Positions 1 to 8,161 of a stretch of DNA of 64,000 bases are shown here, piece by piece. The stretch lies in NCBI GenBank assembly GCA_900110975.1, contig FOFK01000007.1:62001-126000 (forward strand), given 5' to 3'. The stretch comes from Lachnospiraceae bacterium RM5. GTDB taxonomy: Bacteria; Bacillota; Clostridia; Lachnospirales; Lachnospiraceae. How positions within the stretch are numbered: position 1 is the stretch's first letter; every line of letters starts with the position of its first letter. The translations under genes and the position numbers were made by a program. The notes under the pieces were generated by a model, which was given only the letters and a program-made list of their open reading frames with translations, was not told the DNA's origin and did no database searches.

Positions 1-1290
1 GCAAAAGAAGTTGGTGTAGAGTTATTTGTAATGGATGATGGATGGTTTGCAAATCGTAATGATGACTCCCATTCGTTAGGTGACTGGTACGTAAATAAAG
101 ATAAAATTCCGGGAGGTTTGTCAGGACTTGCTAAAAAAATAAATGCACTTGGATTATCATTTGGTATCTGGGTTGAGCCGGAAATGATAAGTGTTAATAG
201 TGAACTTTATGAAAAACATCCTGACTGGGCATTGGAAATTAAAGGATACAGCCACTCGGAAGGAAGAAATCAGAGAATACTTGATCTTTGTAATCCAAAA
301 GTTTGTGACTTTATAATAAATCAGATGAGTGAGGTTTTTGAATCTGCAGATATTTCATATGTTAAATGGGATATGAACAGAATTTTTTCTGATGTTTATT
401 CGCCTTATCTTAGAGATAAAGCCGGAAATTACCAGGGTGAAGTTTTTCACAGATATGTTTTGGGATTGTATAGAATAATGAAAACACTTACAGAAGAATT
501 CCCGGAAATTTTATTTGAGGGATGTGCATCCGGTGGTAACAGATTTGACCTTGGAATTCTTTGTTATTTTCCACAAATCTGGGCAAGTGACAATACGGAT
601 GCCATATCAAGGGCATATATTCAGGAAGGATACAGTTATTCATATCCTTTAAATACATTTACATCCCATGTTTCATCAGTGCCAAATCATCAGACCCTCA
701 GAAGTGTTAATTTAGATACAAGATTTGCCATTGCTTTCTTTGGTACATTTGGTCTTGAATGTAATCTTTCAGATATGCCGGAAAAAAATCTTGAAGAAAT
801 AAAAGAGATGGTTAAGCTGTATAAAGAATACAGGGATGTTATCCAGAATGGAACATATTACAGGGGAAGAAGTGGAAATATACATGAATGGACCTGTGTT
901 TCAAAGGATAAAAAGCGTGCTGTTGGAATGATTATGCAGGAGCTCGTAAAACCAAACACCCAATTTGAAATGTACAGGGCAAAAGGTCTTAATCCTGATT
1001 ATAAATATCATTTTTATAATATTTCAAAACGTCATGATATCAGGAAATTTGGAGACCTTATAAATACTGTGGCTCCGATTCATGTTAAACAGGATTCTGC
1101 GCTTCATAATGTTATAGCAAAATTTGTTACCATGCCTGGAGAAATTGAAGATTTAACAGTGCTTGGAAGTGTCCTTATGAACGCGGGAGTGAAATTAAAA
1201 CCTGCTTTCTCAGGTACGGGATATAATGAAAATACAAGATATTTTCAGGATTTTTCATCAAGACTTTATTTTATGGAAGCAGTGGATTGA
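1..1290 (+). CDS. alpha-galactosidase, GH36 (5' end outside window)
   Basis: The reading frame is open from base 1, so the N-terminal part of the protein lies upstream; 429 codons are present, against roughly 700 or more in full-length GH36 enzymes. GH36 enzymes remove terminal alpha-galactosyl groups from raffinose-type sugars. Visible motifs are MDDGWF near the left edge, YVKWDMNR with the nucleophile Asp (about base 370), and CASGGNRFD followed by WASDNTDA, which carries the acid/base Asp (about bases 520-605). The stop is followed after 42 bases by galactokinase on the same strand, so released galactose would be phosphorylated by the neighbour. No signal peptide can be judged because the start is missing. 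Family assignment is firm; substrate preference is inferred. Confidence 0.93.
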   Translation, partial: AKEVGVELFVMDDGWFANRNDDSHSLGDWYVNKDKIPGGLSGLAKKINALGLSFGIWVEPEMISVNSELYEKHPDWALEIKGYSHSEGRNQRILDLCNPKVCDFIINQMSEVFESADISYVKWDMNRIFSDVYSPYLRDKAGNYQGEVFHRYVLGLYRIMKTLTEEFPEILFEGCASGGNRFDLGILCYFPQIWASDNTDAISRAYIQEGYSYSYPLNTFTSHVSSVPNHQTLRSVNLDTRFAIAFFGTFGLECNLSDMPEKNLEEIKEMVKLYKEYRDVIQNGTYYRGRSGNIHEWTCVSKDKKRAVGMIMQELVKPNTQFEMYRAKGLNPDYKYHFYNISKRHDIRKFGDLINTVAPIHVKQDSALHNVIAKFVTMPGEIEDLTVLGSVLMNAGVKLKPAFSGTGYNENTRYFQDFSSRLYFMEAVD

Positions 1291-1332
1291 TGAAATTTTT
1301 TGAAAATAATCTGTGGAAATGGAGGAATATAC

Positions 1333-2535
1333 ATGTTTTCGGATTATGAAGCTTTTTTTGCACCAGGAAGGGTAAATCTTATAGGTGAGCATATAGATTA
1401 TAATGGCGGATATGTTTTTCCATGTGCACTTACAATTGGAACATATGTATTTGTAAAAAAAAGAGATGATGATAAATTAAGGTTCTTTTCCTTAAATAAA
1501 ACCAGATTTGGTGTTAAGGAAAGTAATCTTAAAAATATGGAAAAAGGTATAAAAACAGAATCTTTTGCTGATTATCCATTAGGAGTTATGTATACTCTTA
1601 CAAAAAATAATTATCCCGTAACATCAGGGCTTGATCTGGTTTTTTATGGAAATCTTCCAAGTGGTGCAGGACTTTCTTCATCTGCTTCCATGGAAGTTGT
1701 AACAGCATATATGGTAAAGGAAATGTTTGGATATGACCTTGATTTTATAGAAATGGCAAAACTCTGCCAGTGGTCAGAAAATAATTTTAATGGTGTAAAT
1801 TGTGGCATTATGGATCAGTTTGCATCGGCTATGGGAAAAAATAAGAATGCAATATATTTAAATACTAATACTCTTGATTATAGCTACGTTCCTGTACCTA
1901 TGGATGGAATAAGTCTTGTTATAGCAAATTCAAATAATCCTCATAAGCTTTCAGATTCTGCATATAATACAAGAAGAGAGGAATGTAGTAAAGCACTATT
2001 ACAGCTTAAGAAAGTGTTAGATATTAAGAATCTGTGTGATATTATCCCTGATGAATTTGAGAAATACAGGGATGTCATTGAAGATGAGGTGGTAAGAAAA
2101 AGGGCAAAGCATGCTATTTATGAAAATGCGAGAACTAAAGAAGCTGTTAAGGTGCTAAAAGAAGGAGATTTAGAAAGATTTGGAGAGCTTTTAAAAGAAG
2201 CGCATATGTCAATGAAGGATGATTATGAGGCAACAGGAAAAGCGCTTGATACACTATTTTTCGAGGCTATAGACTTTGATGGCTGCATAGGTTCAAGAAT
2301 GACAGGTGGCGGATTTGGAGGATGCACAGTATCGTTTGTAAAAAAAGAAAGGGTGCGGGAATTCAAAAAGAAAGTGGGAACCGCTTACGAAAGAAAGATG
2401 GGAATCAGGGCTGTTTTTTATGAAATGGAAATAGGTGACGGACCTTCTAAGAAAGACAGTAAGGTGATATATGATTTGATAAAGAGTCCGAAGTTCCTTG
2501 ATATTGTTAAAGGTGAGATGAAAAAATATTTTTAA
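1333..2535 (+). CDS. galK: galactokinase
   Basis: This cytoplasmic GHMP-family kinase phosphorylates galactose with ATP, the first committed step of the Leloir pathway. The 400-residue product shows the galactokinase signature RVNLIGEHIDYNGG near the N-terminus, the ATP loop GLSSSASMEV, the catalytic Asp region CGIMDQFASAMG, and the C-terminal GHMP motif MTGGGFGGC. I chose ATG 1333 because GGAGGA lies six bases upstream; an in-frame TTG at 1300 has no ribosome site. It follows the alpha-galactosidase closely, which points to a galactoside operon whose promoter is upstream of the window. galT and galE are not in this window. Confidence 0.97.
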   Translation: MFSDYEAFFAPGRVNLIGEHIDYNGGYVFPCALTIGTYVFVKKRDDDKLRFFSLNKTRFGVKESNLKNMEKGIKTESFADYPLGVMYTLTKNNYPVTSGLDLVFYGNLPSGAGLSSSASMEVVTAYMVKEMFGYDLDFIEMAKLCQWSENNFNGVNCGIMDQFASAMGKNKNAIYLNTNTLDYSYVPVPMDGISLVIANSNNPHKLSDSAYNTRREECSKALLQLKKVLDIKNLCDIIPDEFEKYRDVIEDEVVRKRAKHAIYENARTKEAVKVLKEGDLERFGELLKEAHMSMKDDYEATGKALDTLFFEAIDFDGCIGSRMTGGGFGGCTVSFVKKERVREFKKKVGTAYERKMGIRAVFYEMEIGDGPSKKDSKVIYDLIKSPKFLDIVKGEMKKYF

Positions 2536-2579
2536 ATCAAATTTAACTTAATGATTGTTTTAGATTCGGAGAAATAATT

Positions 2580-2834
2580 ATGGAAAATTCGTATAAATAT
2601 TTTGAAAATCATGGATGTAAATATTATCCATGTCATAAAAATGTTGAAAATATAAATTGTATGTTTTGTTATTGTCCTATGTATGGAGAAAAAAACTGTC
2701 TTGGAAATCCTAAATTTATTGAAAGTAAAGGGAAAATTATAAAGGATTGCTCGGATTGTTTATTTCCACATATTCCTGAAAATTATGATAAAATAATGGA
2801 GTATCTAAGAAATATAATTTTTGAAAAGTCATGA
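2580..2834 (+). CDS. cysteine-rich small domain protein
   Basis: The 84-residue product carries eight cysteines in tight clusters (CKYYPC, CMFCYCPMY, KNC, KDCSDC), typical of the cysteine-rich small domain family (PF04071-like), which is presumed to bind metal. Similar domains occur alone or fused to cobamide-related amidohydrolases, but no cobalamin gene is visible here. It begins 44 bases after galK with a GGAG site just upstream of the ATG and may be co-transcribed with galK and the following deaminase. The family is recognised from Cys spacing; the function is unknown. Confidence 0.75.
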   Translation: MENSYKYFENHGCKYYPCHKNVENINCMFCYCPMYGEKNCLGNPKFIESKGKIIKDCSDCLFPHIPENYDKIMEYLRNIIFEKS

Positions 2835-2899
2835 GAAAATTTATCAGGAAAATTTTAAGAACAAAATAAAGATTATAAATATATTTTTGGAGAATGATA

Positions 2900-3373
2900 A
2901 TGAATAAATATATGAAAATTGCTGATGAGCTTGCAAGAGATAATTTAAAGACATCCGCAGGTGGCCCCTTTGGAGCGGTTATTGTTAAGGATGGGGAAAT
3001 TGTTGGAAAAGGTTCAAATCATGTACTAAAAAATAATGATCCTACAGCCCATGCTGAGATTATGGCAATCCGTGATGCATGTAAAAATTTAAATACATTT
3101 GATTTAACAGGATGTGTAATTTATACATCCTGCTATCCTTGTCCTATGTGTCTTTCTGCAATAATATGGGCAAATATAAAAGAAGTTTATTATGGTAATA
3201 CAAAGGAAGATGCTAAAAATATAGGATTCAGGGATGATTTTATTTATGAATATTTTGATAAACTTATCAGTGGCTGTGATAATGAAACTTTAAGGTTAAT
3301 GCCTGTGGGTAGGGAAGAAACAATAGTTGCCTTTAATGAATTTATGGTAAAAGAGGATAAAAAAATGTACTAA
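2900..3373 (+). CDS. guaD: guanine deaminase (CDA superfamily)
   Basis: The protein is a 157-residue zinc-dependent deaminase that would convert guanine to xanthine for purine salvage. It has GGPFGAVIVKDGEIVG, the zinc/proton-shuttle motif TAHAEIMAI and the second zinc motif PCPMC. The PTAHAE context, the FRDDFIYEYFDK segment and the ending EDKKMY resemble Bacillus-type GuaD more than TadA. The start is placed at ATG 2900 because GGAG sits seven bases upstream; ATG 2894 would be almost on top of that site. A less specific alternative is a tRNA or cytosine deaminase of the same fold. The next gene has its own promoter, so this probably ends the first transcription unit. Confidence 0.82.
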   Translation: MNKYMKIADELARDNLKTSAGGPFGAVIVKDGEIVGKGSNHVLKNNDPTAHAEIMAIRDACKNLNTFDLTGCVIYTSCYPCPMCLSAIIWANIKEVYYGNTKEDAKNIGFRDDFIYEYFDKLISGCDNETLRLMPVGREETIVAFNEFMVKEDKKMY

Positions 3374-3403
3374 ATCTTATTTGACCGGGGAGAGTGATAA
3401 GAT
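3374..3403. repeat. inverted repeat over LytTR promoter
   Basis: ATCTTAT (3374-3380) and its exact complement ATAAGAT (3397-3403) flank the -35 box and abut the -10 box of the promoter at 3381-3409, with arm centres 23 bp apart. This placement suits an operator for a dimeric regulator. A weak transcript-end hairpin for the preceding deaminase gene is the alternative reading. Confidence 0.5.
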
Positions 3404-3409
3404 TAAAAT
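3381..3409 (+). promoter_or_regulatory. sigma-A type promoter of regulator operon
   Basis: TTGACC (3381-3386) and TAAAAT (3404-3409) are separated by exactly 17 bp, a good housekeeping promoter, and lie about 35 bases upstream of the LytTR regulator start. The only gene directly downstream is the regulator operon. Confidence 0.65.
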
Positions 3410-3446
3410 ATTTTTAGGGTAAATTTATTCATGGCAGGTGCAGAGT

Positions 3447-4160
3447 ATGTTAATTACTATTTGTGATGATATAGAAACAGAAGCAAAGAAAACTGAAAAT
3501 ATTGTAAAAGATTTTGTTGATTTAAGTGAAGTGGATACTAAAGTTTATTCTCCGGAAGGGATGCTTCTTGAGATGGAAAGCAATCATTTTGAAGGCAACA
3601 TTGTGATTTTAGATATTCAGTTTAAAGATGAGAAATATACAGGTATAGACCTTGGAAAACGGATAAATGAAGAATATCCATTGTGTCAGATAATTTATCT
3701 TACAAATTTTGATTACTATCATTCAGATGTATATGATACAATTCATTGCTATTTTGTAAAAAAAGATATGATTGAAAAAACTCTTCCAAGGGCATTGCAA
3801 AAGGCAATAGATATTGTAAATCAAAAGAGGAATAAAGAGTATATTAAGCTTGTTGACAATGGAAAAATTATTTACGTGAAGCAGCGTGAAATTGATTACA
3901 TTGAAAAAGATGGAAGACTTATTTTTTTTAATCTTGAAAATGAAAGATATATGAGTTATATGTCCATAAAGGCTTTGATGAATAATCTTGCAGATAATTT
4001 TGGAAGATGTCAGTCAGGATTTGTAATAAATTATGACCATATAGATACTGTTAAAAATGATAAAATTATTTTACAAAGTGGCAGGGAAATTCCTATTGGA
4101 AGAGCATATAAAAAAGAGTTTATGCGAAATTATTTAAAATATATGACAGACCGAATATAA
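3447..4160 (+). CDS. LytTR-family response regulator
   Basis: This 237-residue cytoplasmic transcription factor has an N-terminal receiver domain (about residues 1-120) and a C-terminal LytTR DNA-binding domain (about 130-235). The receiver shows the acidic pair ICDD, the phospho-acceptor Asp in VILDIQF, and a conserved Lys in CYFVKKD. The LytTR part shows IIYVKQREIDYIEKDGR and the FVINYDHI segment. The start is ATG 3447, with AGGTG upstream; GTG 3438 overlaps that site. It heads a set with two GHKL proteins and an ABC exporter, the usual context of peptide-responsive AgrA/ComE-type systems. No pheromone-like peptide gene is visible nearby. Confidence 0.92.
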   Translation: MLITICDDIETEAKKTENIVKDFVDLSEVDTKVYSPEGMLLEMESNHFEGNIVILDIQFKDEKYTGIDLGKRINEEYPLCQIIYLTNFDYYHSDVYDTIHCYFVKKDMIEKTLPRALQKAIDIVNQKRNKEYIKLVDNGKIIYVKQREIDYIEKDGRLIFFNLENERYMSYMSIKALMNNLADNFGRCQSGFVINYDHIDTVKNDKIILQSGREIPIGRAYKKEFMRNYLKYMTDRI

Positions 4161-4183
4161 ATTTGTAAAGGCAGGTTTTATTT

Positions 4184-4837
4184 ATGACCGGTATTATTCT
4201 TTTGAGTATGGCTGTTTTTTGTGGTGTATTAACTATCGGACAGATGAGTTTGTTAAATGCAAAACATAAGTTAAAAGCTAAGAATGAAAAAAATAATGAT
4301 CAGATGATTAATCAGGATAAATTATATATAAGTTCTTATAAAGAAAATATGAAGATGAGATATTTAAAACATGATATCAGGGAACTTATAAGAAATAATC
4401 CTGAATATCAGAATTGTGAAACAAATGAGGATCTTTTAAATACGGTTTTTAAACTGAAAAAAGAGTTTGCAAATAAATACGCGGTTGAATTTAGTGTAGA
4501 TGAATGCAGCGGATATGATATATCAGGTTTTGAAAGAGAAGATCTTGTAAGATTATTTTCCAATATACTTAATAATGCTATTGAGGCTGCGTCATTATCA
4601 GAAGAAAAATATGTAAAAGTACATATAAAAAATGAAAATGGAAAGAGTGCTTTTGTTTTTATCAATAGCATAAAAAGGGGAAGTTCTCCTATTGGAAATG
4701 GATTTAAAACAAGTAAGGAAAATAAAGATGATCATGGGTTTGGAACTAAGATTATTAAGGAAATTGCCGGAAAATATAATAAAAAAATTGTTGTAGATGA
4801 AAATGAAAAAGAATTTATTTTAAAATTGGAGTTATAG
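4184..4837 (+). CDS. compact GHKL histidine kinase without sensor domain
   Basis: The 217-residue protein has one N-terminal membrane segment (about residues 3-24), a short linker, a histidine phospho-acceptor context LKHDIREL (His63), and a GHKL ATPase domain with an intact N-box LFSNILNNAIEAAS (Asn130/131) and a HGFGTKII glycine loop. It is much shorter than typical AgrC-like kinases because the multi-pass sensor region is absent. It lies between its likely partner regulator and a multi-pass membrane protein that retains the sensor region but has lost the N-box. I infer that the two work as a pair, with this one supplying catalysis. It could alternatively be a soluble-type anti-sigma-like ATPase, but the His-Asp context argues for a kinase. 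Confidence 0.8.
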   Translation: MTGIILLSMAVFCGVLTIGQMSLLNAKHKLKAKNEKNNDQMINQDKLYISSYKENMKMRYLKHDIRELIRNNPEYQNCETNEDLLNTVFKLKKEFANKYAVEFSVDECSGYDISGFEREDLVRLFSNILNNAIEAASLSEEKYVKVHIKNENGKSAFVFINSIKRGSSPIGNGFKTSKENKDDHGFGTKIIKEIAGKYNKKIVVDENEKEFILKLEL

Positions 4838-4875
4838 ATAAATATTAATAAGAAAGATATACAGGGGGAAATGTT

Positions 4876-6189
4876 ATGTTTGGTGTTATAGTAATGAATT
4901 CAATTTATCCATGTTTGTTAATTATTTCTGTGATTATTCTTTTTAGATATCCTCTTAAAATAAGGAATGGTATTGCAATTTATATTTTAGGATTTTTACA
5001 ATACCTCCTATCATATGAACTTATCAAGATTTTTAATGGCAGGGATTTGATTTCTTATATTGTATTCGGATTTTGTTGTACATTAGAATATCTGGTATTG
5101 TTATTTGTTGTTTTTATGGTTGAATATGAAAATATATATTTAGCGACGGTTATTATGATGATATATGTACCTGTAGCAAATGCACTTATGATGATACCTG
5201 TAAGTTTTTCAAAAAATTTATCTAAAGTATTTAGTCAGTATCTGGATTCAAAAACATCGGATCATGGCTTTTATGAATTAATAGTACTTTTTATTACAAT
5301 AATATCGGGAATAATATGTTCTTTTCTTTTCAGGAAAATATATGTGAATTTAAAAAATAAAAATCAGACAATTTACAAAGGCGTAATGATAGCATTATTC
5401 TGGATTATTTTTTCTTCTGCCATAATAAGAAGAGTTTATAATAAAAAAGCACTTGCGAGTAAAGGAAATATTGTAACAACGCAGATTGCCATTACTACTG
5501 TTCTTACTTTGGTGACAATATTTTTATCCGTTAATTTTATTATATATGCATATAATAAATATGAGTTAAGAAAGTTAAGGTTGGAAAATAAAGAGACAAA
5601 AAAATGGATTAACAGCCTTCATAATCAGAATGCAGAAGTTGATAATGTTAATAAGAAATTTGAAAAAATTATTGAGTCTGAAGATAGCATATCTGATTTG
5701 AAAAATAAAAATGAATATGCAGAGGCGCTTGATATTTCCCTTACAGGAAATATTCTTCTTGATACTTTATTTGCATATTATAAAAAACAGGCAAAAGAGA
5801 AAAATATTGTATTTGAGATACAGAGCGAATTATTTGATAAAGATGAAATAGATAAAAAATTAGAGAATATTGAAAAATATTATAGTGACACGGAGTTTAT
5901 GAATGTGGTTGATATTGCAACTATAAGCGATGGTGTGCTATCAGTATTTTTTGAGGAAGCTACGGATAACGAAGGTTATATTTTTGTAAATATAAAACAT
6001 GGTGGTGGAAAGGTTGTATTAAATTATGAGTTGAATAAAGAACTTTCCATAAAAGAATTATCTTTTGGTATATGCAACAGATATAAGAAATTAAAGAAAG
6101 TCCGTTCTGTTATTTATCTGAAAAATGGAATTTTAAATCTTGAATCCGGTAAAGGAAAGCAAAGATTTTCTGTAATGTTTCTGGTATAA
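4876..6189 (+). CDS. multi-pass membrane protein with degenerate GHKL kinase domain
   Basis: The 437-residue protein has about seven hydrophobic segments within residues 1-225, then a cytoplasmic region resembling an AgrC-like kinase: KKWINSLHNQN in the dimerisation helix, the typical TGNILLDTLFAYYKKQAKEK segment, then a domain where the N-box should be. That region reads DIATISDGVLSVFFEEA, so the ATP/Mg-binding Asn is missing, and no clear glycine-rich lid follows. I read it as a sensor with a non-catalytic (pseudokinase) output domain. AGGGGGA lies six bases before ATG 4876. It follows the compact kinase by 38 bases and precedes an ABC exporter, so sensing is likely tied to export or self-protection. 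Confidence 0.72.
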   Translation: MFGVIVMNSIYPCLLIISVIILFRYPLKIRNGIAIYILGFLQYLLSYELIKIFNGRDLISYIVFGFCCTLEYLVLLFVVFMVEYENIYLATVIMMIYVPVANALMMIPVSFSKNLSKVFSQYLDSKTSDHGFYELIVLFITIISGIICSFLFRKIYVNLKNKNQTIYKGVMIALFWIIFSSAIIRRVYNKKALASKGNIVTTQIAITTVLTLVTIFLSVNFIIYAYNKYELRKLRLENKETKKWINSLHNQNAEVDNVNKKFEKIIESEDSISDLKNKNEYAEALDISLTGNILLDTLFAYYKKQAKEKNIVFEIQSELFDKDEIDKKLENIEKYYSDTEFMNVVDIATISDGVLSVFFEEATDNEGYIFVNIKHGGGKVVLNYELNKELSIKELSFGICNRYKKLKKVRSVIYLKNGILNLESGKGKQRFSVMFLV

Positions 6190-6206
6190 AATAAGGGCAG
6201 GTGTTA

Positions 6207-6235
6207 TTGATAATAAGTTATAAATAGTTTAAAAT
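6207..6235 (+). promoter_or_regulatory. putative promoter of ABC exporter genes
   Basis: TTGATA (6207-6212) and TAAAAT (6230-6235) are 17 bp apart and end about 37 bases before the ABC ATPase start. This would allow the exporter pair to be driven separately, possibly by the upstream regulator; no LytTR-type direct repeat is obvious. Confidence 0.5.
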
Positions 6236-6272
6236 AAAATCATATTTTGTTGTGTGACGAGGAGAAGATGAG

Positions 6273-7115
6273 TTGTTAAAAGTAGATGGAATCAGAAAAA
6301 GTTTTTCTGGTAATGATGTTTTGAGAGGTGTAAGTTTTTCTATAAAACAGGGCGAAATTTATGGACTTATTGGAAAAAATGGTGCGGGAAAAACTACGCT
6401 TTTAAATATAATGGCAGGCCTTATGGATAAAGATGCGGGAACATTAAAGAAAGATGGAGTTATTGGATACCTGCCGGATTTGCCCAATTTTTTTGAATAT
6501 TTAAAGACTGATGAATATCTTGATTTTCTTTTAATGGATAAAGATAAAAAAAGAAGAGATGAACTTCTTGATATGGTGGGATTAAAAAGTGGTCTTAAGG
6601 TAAAAACAATGTCACGTGGAATGAGACAGAGACTTGGTATTGCTGCAGCCTTAGTAAATAATCCTGATATTATTTTATTTGATGAGCCTACCAGTGCACT
6701 TGATCCACTTGGCAGAAAAGATGTAAAAGATATTTTGCTTAATTTAAAAGATAAAGGAAAAACGATTGTATTATCAACACATATTCTTGCAGATATGGAT
6801 AAGATATGTGACAGGGCCGGATTTTTACATAATGGCATTATTGCAAAAGAAGTGGATGTTAGGGAAAGTGCTGATGATAAGTCTTATATTATAGTTGGAT
6901 TTAAAGAAAAAATTGCTGATGATTTTCTTCGGATTTTTGAAACTTATGAAAAGATAAATGAAAATATGGTTAAGATTTTTATTGATGGAATGAGCAAAGA
7001 CAGATCCCAAAAGAAAATTTTTAAAATTCTTTCTGAGACTGAATATGAGGTATCATCCATAAGTACTAAGGAGCATACCCTTGATGATATTTTTGAGGAG
7101 GTGTGCGTAAAATGA
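6273..7115 (+). CDS. ABC-2 type exporter, ATP-binding subunit
   Basis: The 280-residue ATPase energises export through the membrane subunit encoded next. Walker A is GKNGAGKTT (residues 34-42), the signature is SRGMRQRLG, Walker B is IILFDEPTSALDP, and the switch His lies in LSTHI. About 80 residues follow the core and resemble the C-terminal extension of drug or peptide exporter ATPases. Translation probably starts at TTG 6273 with AGGAG eight bases upstream; ATG 6268 is out of frame and stops at once. The stop overlaps the permease start by four bases, so the two are translationally coupled. Confidence 0.93.
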   Translation: MLKVDGIRKSFSGNDVLRGVSFSIKQGEIYGLIGKNGAGKTTLLNIMAGLMDKDAGTLKKDGVIGYLPDLPNFFEYLKTDEYLDFLLMDKDKKRRDELLDMVGLKSGLKVKTMSRGMRQRLGIAAALVNNPDIILFDEPTSALDPLGRKDVKDILLNLKDKGKTIVLSTHILADMDKICDRAGFLHNGIIAKEVDVRESADDKSYIIVGFKEKIADDFLRIFETYEKINENMVKIFIDGMSKDRSQKKIFKILSETEYEVSSISTKEHTLDDIFEEVCVK

Positions 7116-7903
7116 ATAGAATAAAATGTTGTATAAAAAAGGATTTTAAAGAATATTTCAGAACAGGAAAAATATTTGCTTCAATTGTTTTATGTTCAGC
7201 AATATTTTTCCTTATTCTTGTATCAACTTTAGTATTTTCAAATATTCCTGATATTTTAAACCAGGAATTAAAAGGGCTTGATATAAAGAATTTAGAGGAA
7301 TTGATGATAAATCTTTATCCTAAAAAAGTTCTTGAAAGTATAGGGATTTTTGCATACTATATTGGATTTTTTTATTCGATGATAATGATTGTTGTTGTTC
7401 ATAGCATTCTTCCAAATGAAAGAAAAAATGGAAGGTGGATACTGCCAAATGAACAGGGATATAAAAAAATGGATTTTGTTATTTCAAAATGCTTTGTTTA
7501 TGGAATAATGTCATTTGCTTCGGTATTTATTTTTTATATGCTTTATTTTTTTGCTGCAAATATTTTTATGGAAAAAAATATGTATTTTTCTGATGCATTT
7601 ATTTTAGCATTTGTACATGGAATAAATCTTTTTATGATAATAGTCTATACACTTTTAATGTCAGTGTGGTATAAAAGCGGACTTTTTGCAGCGATATCAA
7701 TGATTGGAACAGTTCTTTTGGTTCCTGATATTATGACATACTTTGATTTTGGAAAATATTTCCCAACATACATGTTAACTTTTGTATATGAAAGTCAGCT
7801 TGAATACAGTGATCTTATAATACCATTTTTGATTAATATTATTTTGATTGTGATTTGCTATTTTATTTCAAAGTGGAAACTGGATAAAACGACCGGGGTT
7901 TAA
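7112..7903 (+). CDS. ABC-2 type exporter, membrane subunit
   Basis: The 263-residue integral membrane protein has about six hydrophobic helices with a small extracytoplasmic loop after the first, the organisation of ABC-2 permeases paired with a single ATPase. The start is ATG 7112, preceded by GAGGAGGTG and overlapping the ATPase stop as ATGA. The cargo is unknown; together with the regulator and kinases it could export a peptide or provide immunity. The 3' end of the gene, including the stop codon, is tandemly duplicated just downstream (7871-7942). Confidence 0.85.
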   Translation: MNRIKCCIKKDFKEYFRTGKIFASIVLCSAIFFLILVSTLVFSNIPDILNQELKGLDIKNLEELMINLYPKKVLESIGIFAYYIGFFYSMIMIVVVHSILPNERKNGRWILPNEQGYKKMDFVISKCFVYGIMSFASVFIFYMLYFFAANIFMEKNMYFSDAFILAFVHGINLFMIIVYTLLMSVWYKSGLFAAISMIGTVLLVPDIMTYFDFGKYFPTYMLTFVYESQLEYSDLIIPFLINIILIVICYFISKWKLDKTTGV

Positions 7904-7942
7904 ATAAAGTGGAAACTAAATAAAATGACCAGGGTTTAAATA
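7871..7942 (+). repeat. 36-bp tandem duplication across permease stop
   Basis: Bases 7871-7906 (the last codons of the permease, its stop and the first downstream bases) are repeated at 7907-7942 with about five differences. The second copy is untranslated. It looks like a local duplication that has begun to diverge. Confidence 0.8.
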
Positions 7943-7956
7943 AAATGGAAATAGTA

Positions 7957-7985
7957 TTGAAATAAATTAATATAAATAATATAGT
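7957..7985 (+). promoter_or_regulatory. putative promoter of glycosyltransferase gene
   Basis: TTGAAA (7957-7962) and TATAGT (7980-7985) are spaced by 17 bp. Transcription from here would give a leader of about 170 bases that includes the 32-bp direct repeats at 8045-8108 before the TTG start at 8162. Confidence 0.5.
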
Positions 7986-8044
7986 ATTACTTATAGTGTT
8001 ATGTGTGATTGAATAATTATGTGATTGAAAGTGATGAAATTAAA

Positions 8045-8108
8045 GAATTTCATGAGTTGATAGTTTCATAAATTGAGAATTTCATGAGTTGATAGTTTCA
8101 TAAATTGA
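8045..8108 (+). repeat. two perfect 32-bp tandem repeats in leader
   Basis: The unit GAATTTCATGAGTTGATAGT plus 12 further bases occurs twice without a mismatch at 8045-8076 and 8077-8108; a third copy starts and then decays. It lies in the predicted 5' leader of the glycosyltransferase gene. No coding frame is supported here. Confidence 0.85.
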
Positions 8109-8161
8109 GAATTGTATGATTAGATTGATTTGCGATTTTGCGTGAAAAAAGGAGACAAACA

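Noticed and set aside
3374-8161. AgrD- or ComC-like pheromone gene for the LytTR system
   Set aside because: I looked at the gaps 3374-3446, 6190-6272 and 7904-8161; no short frame with a ribosome site and a suitable leader or Cys-containing core was found.
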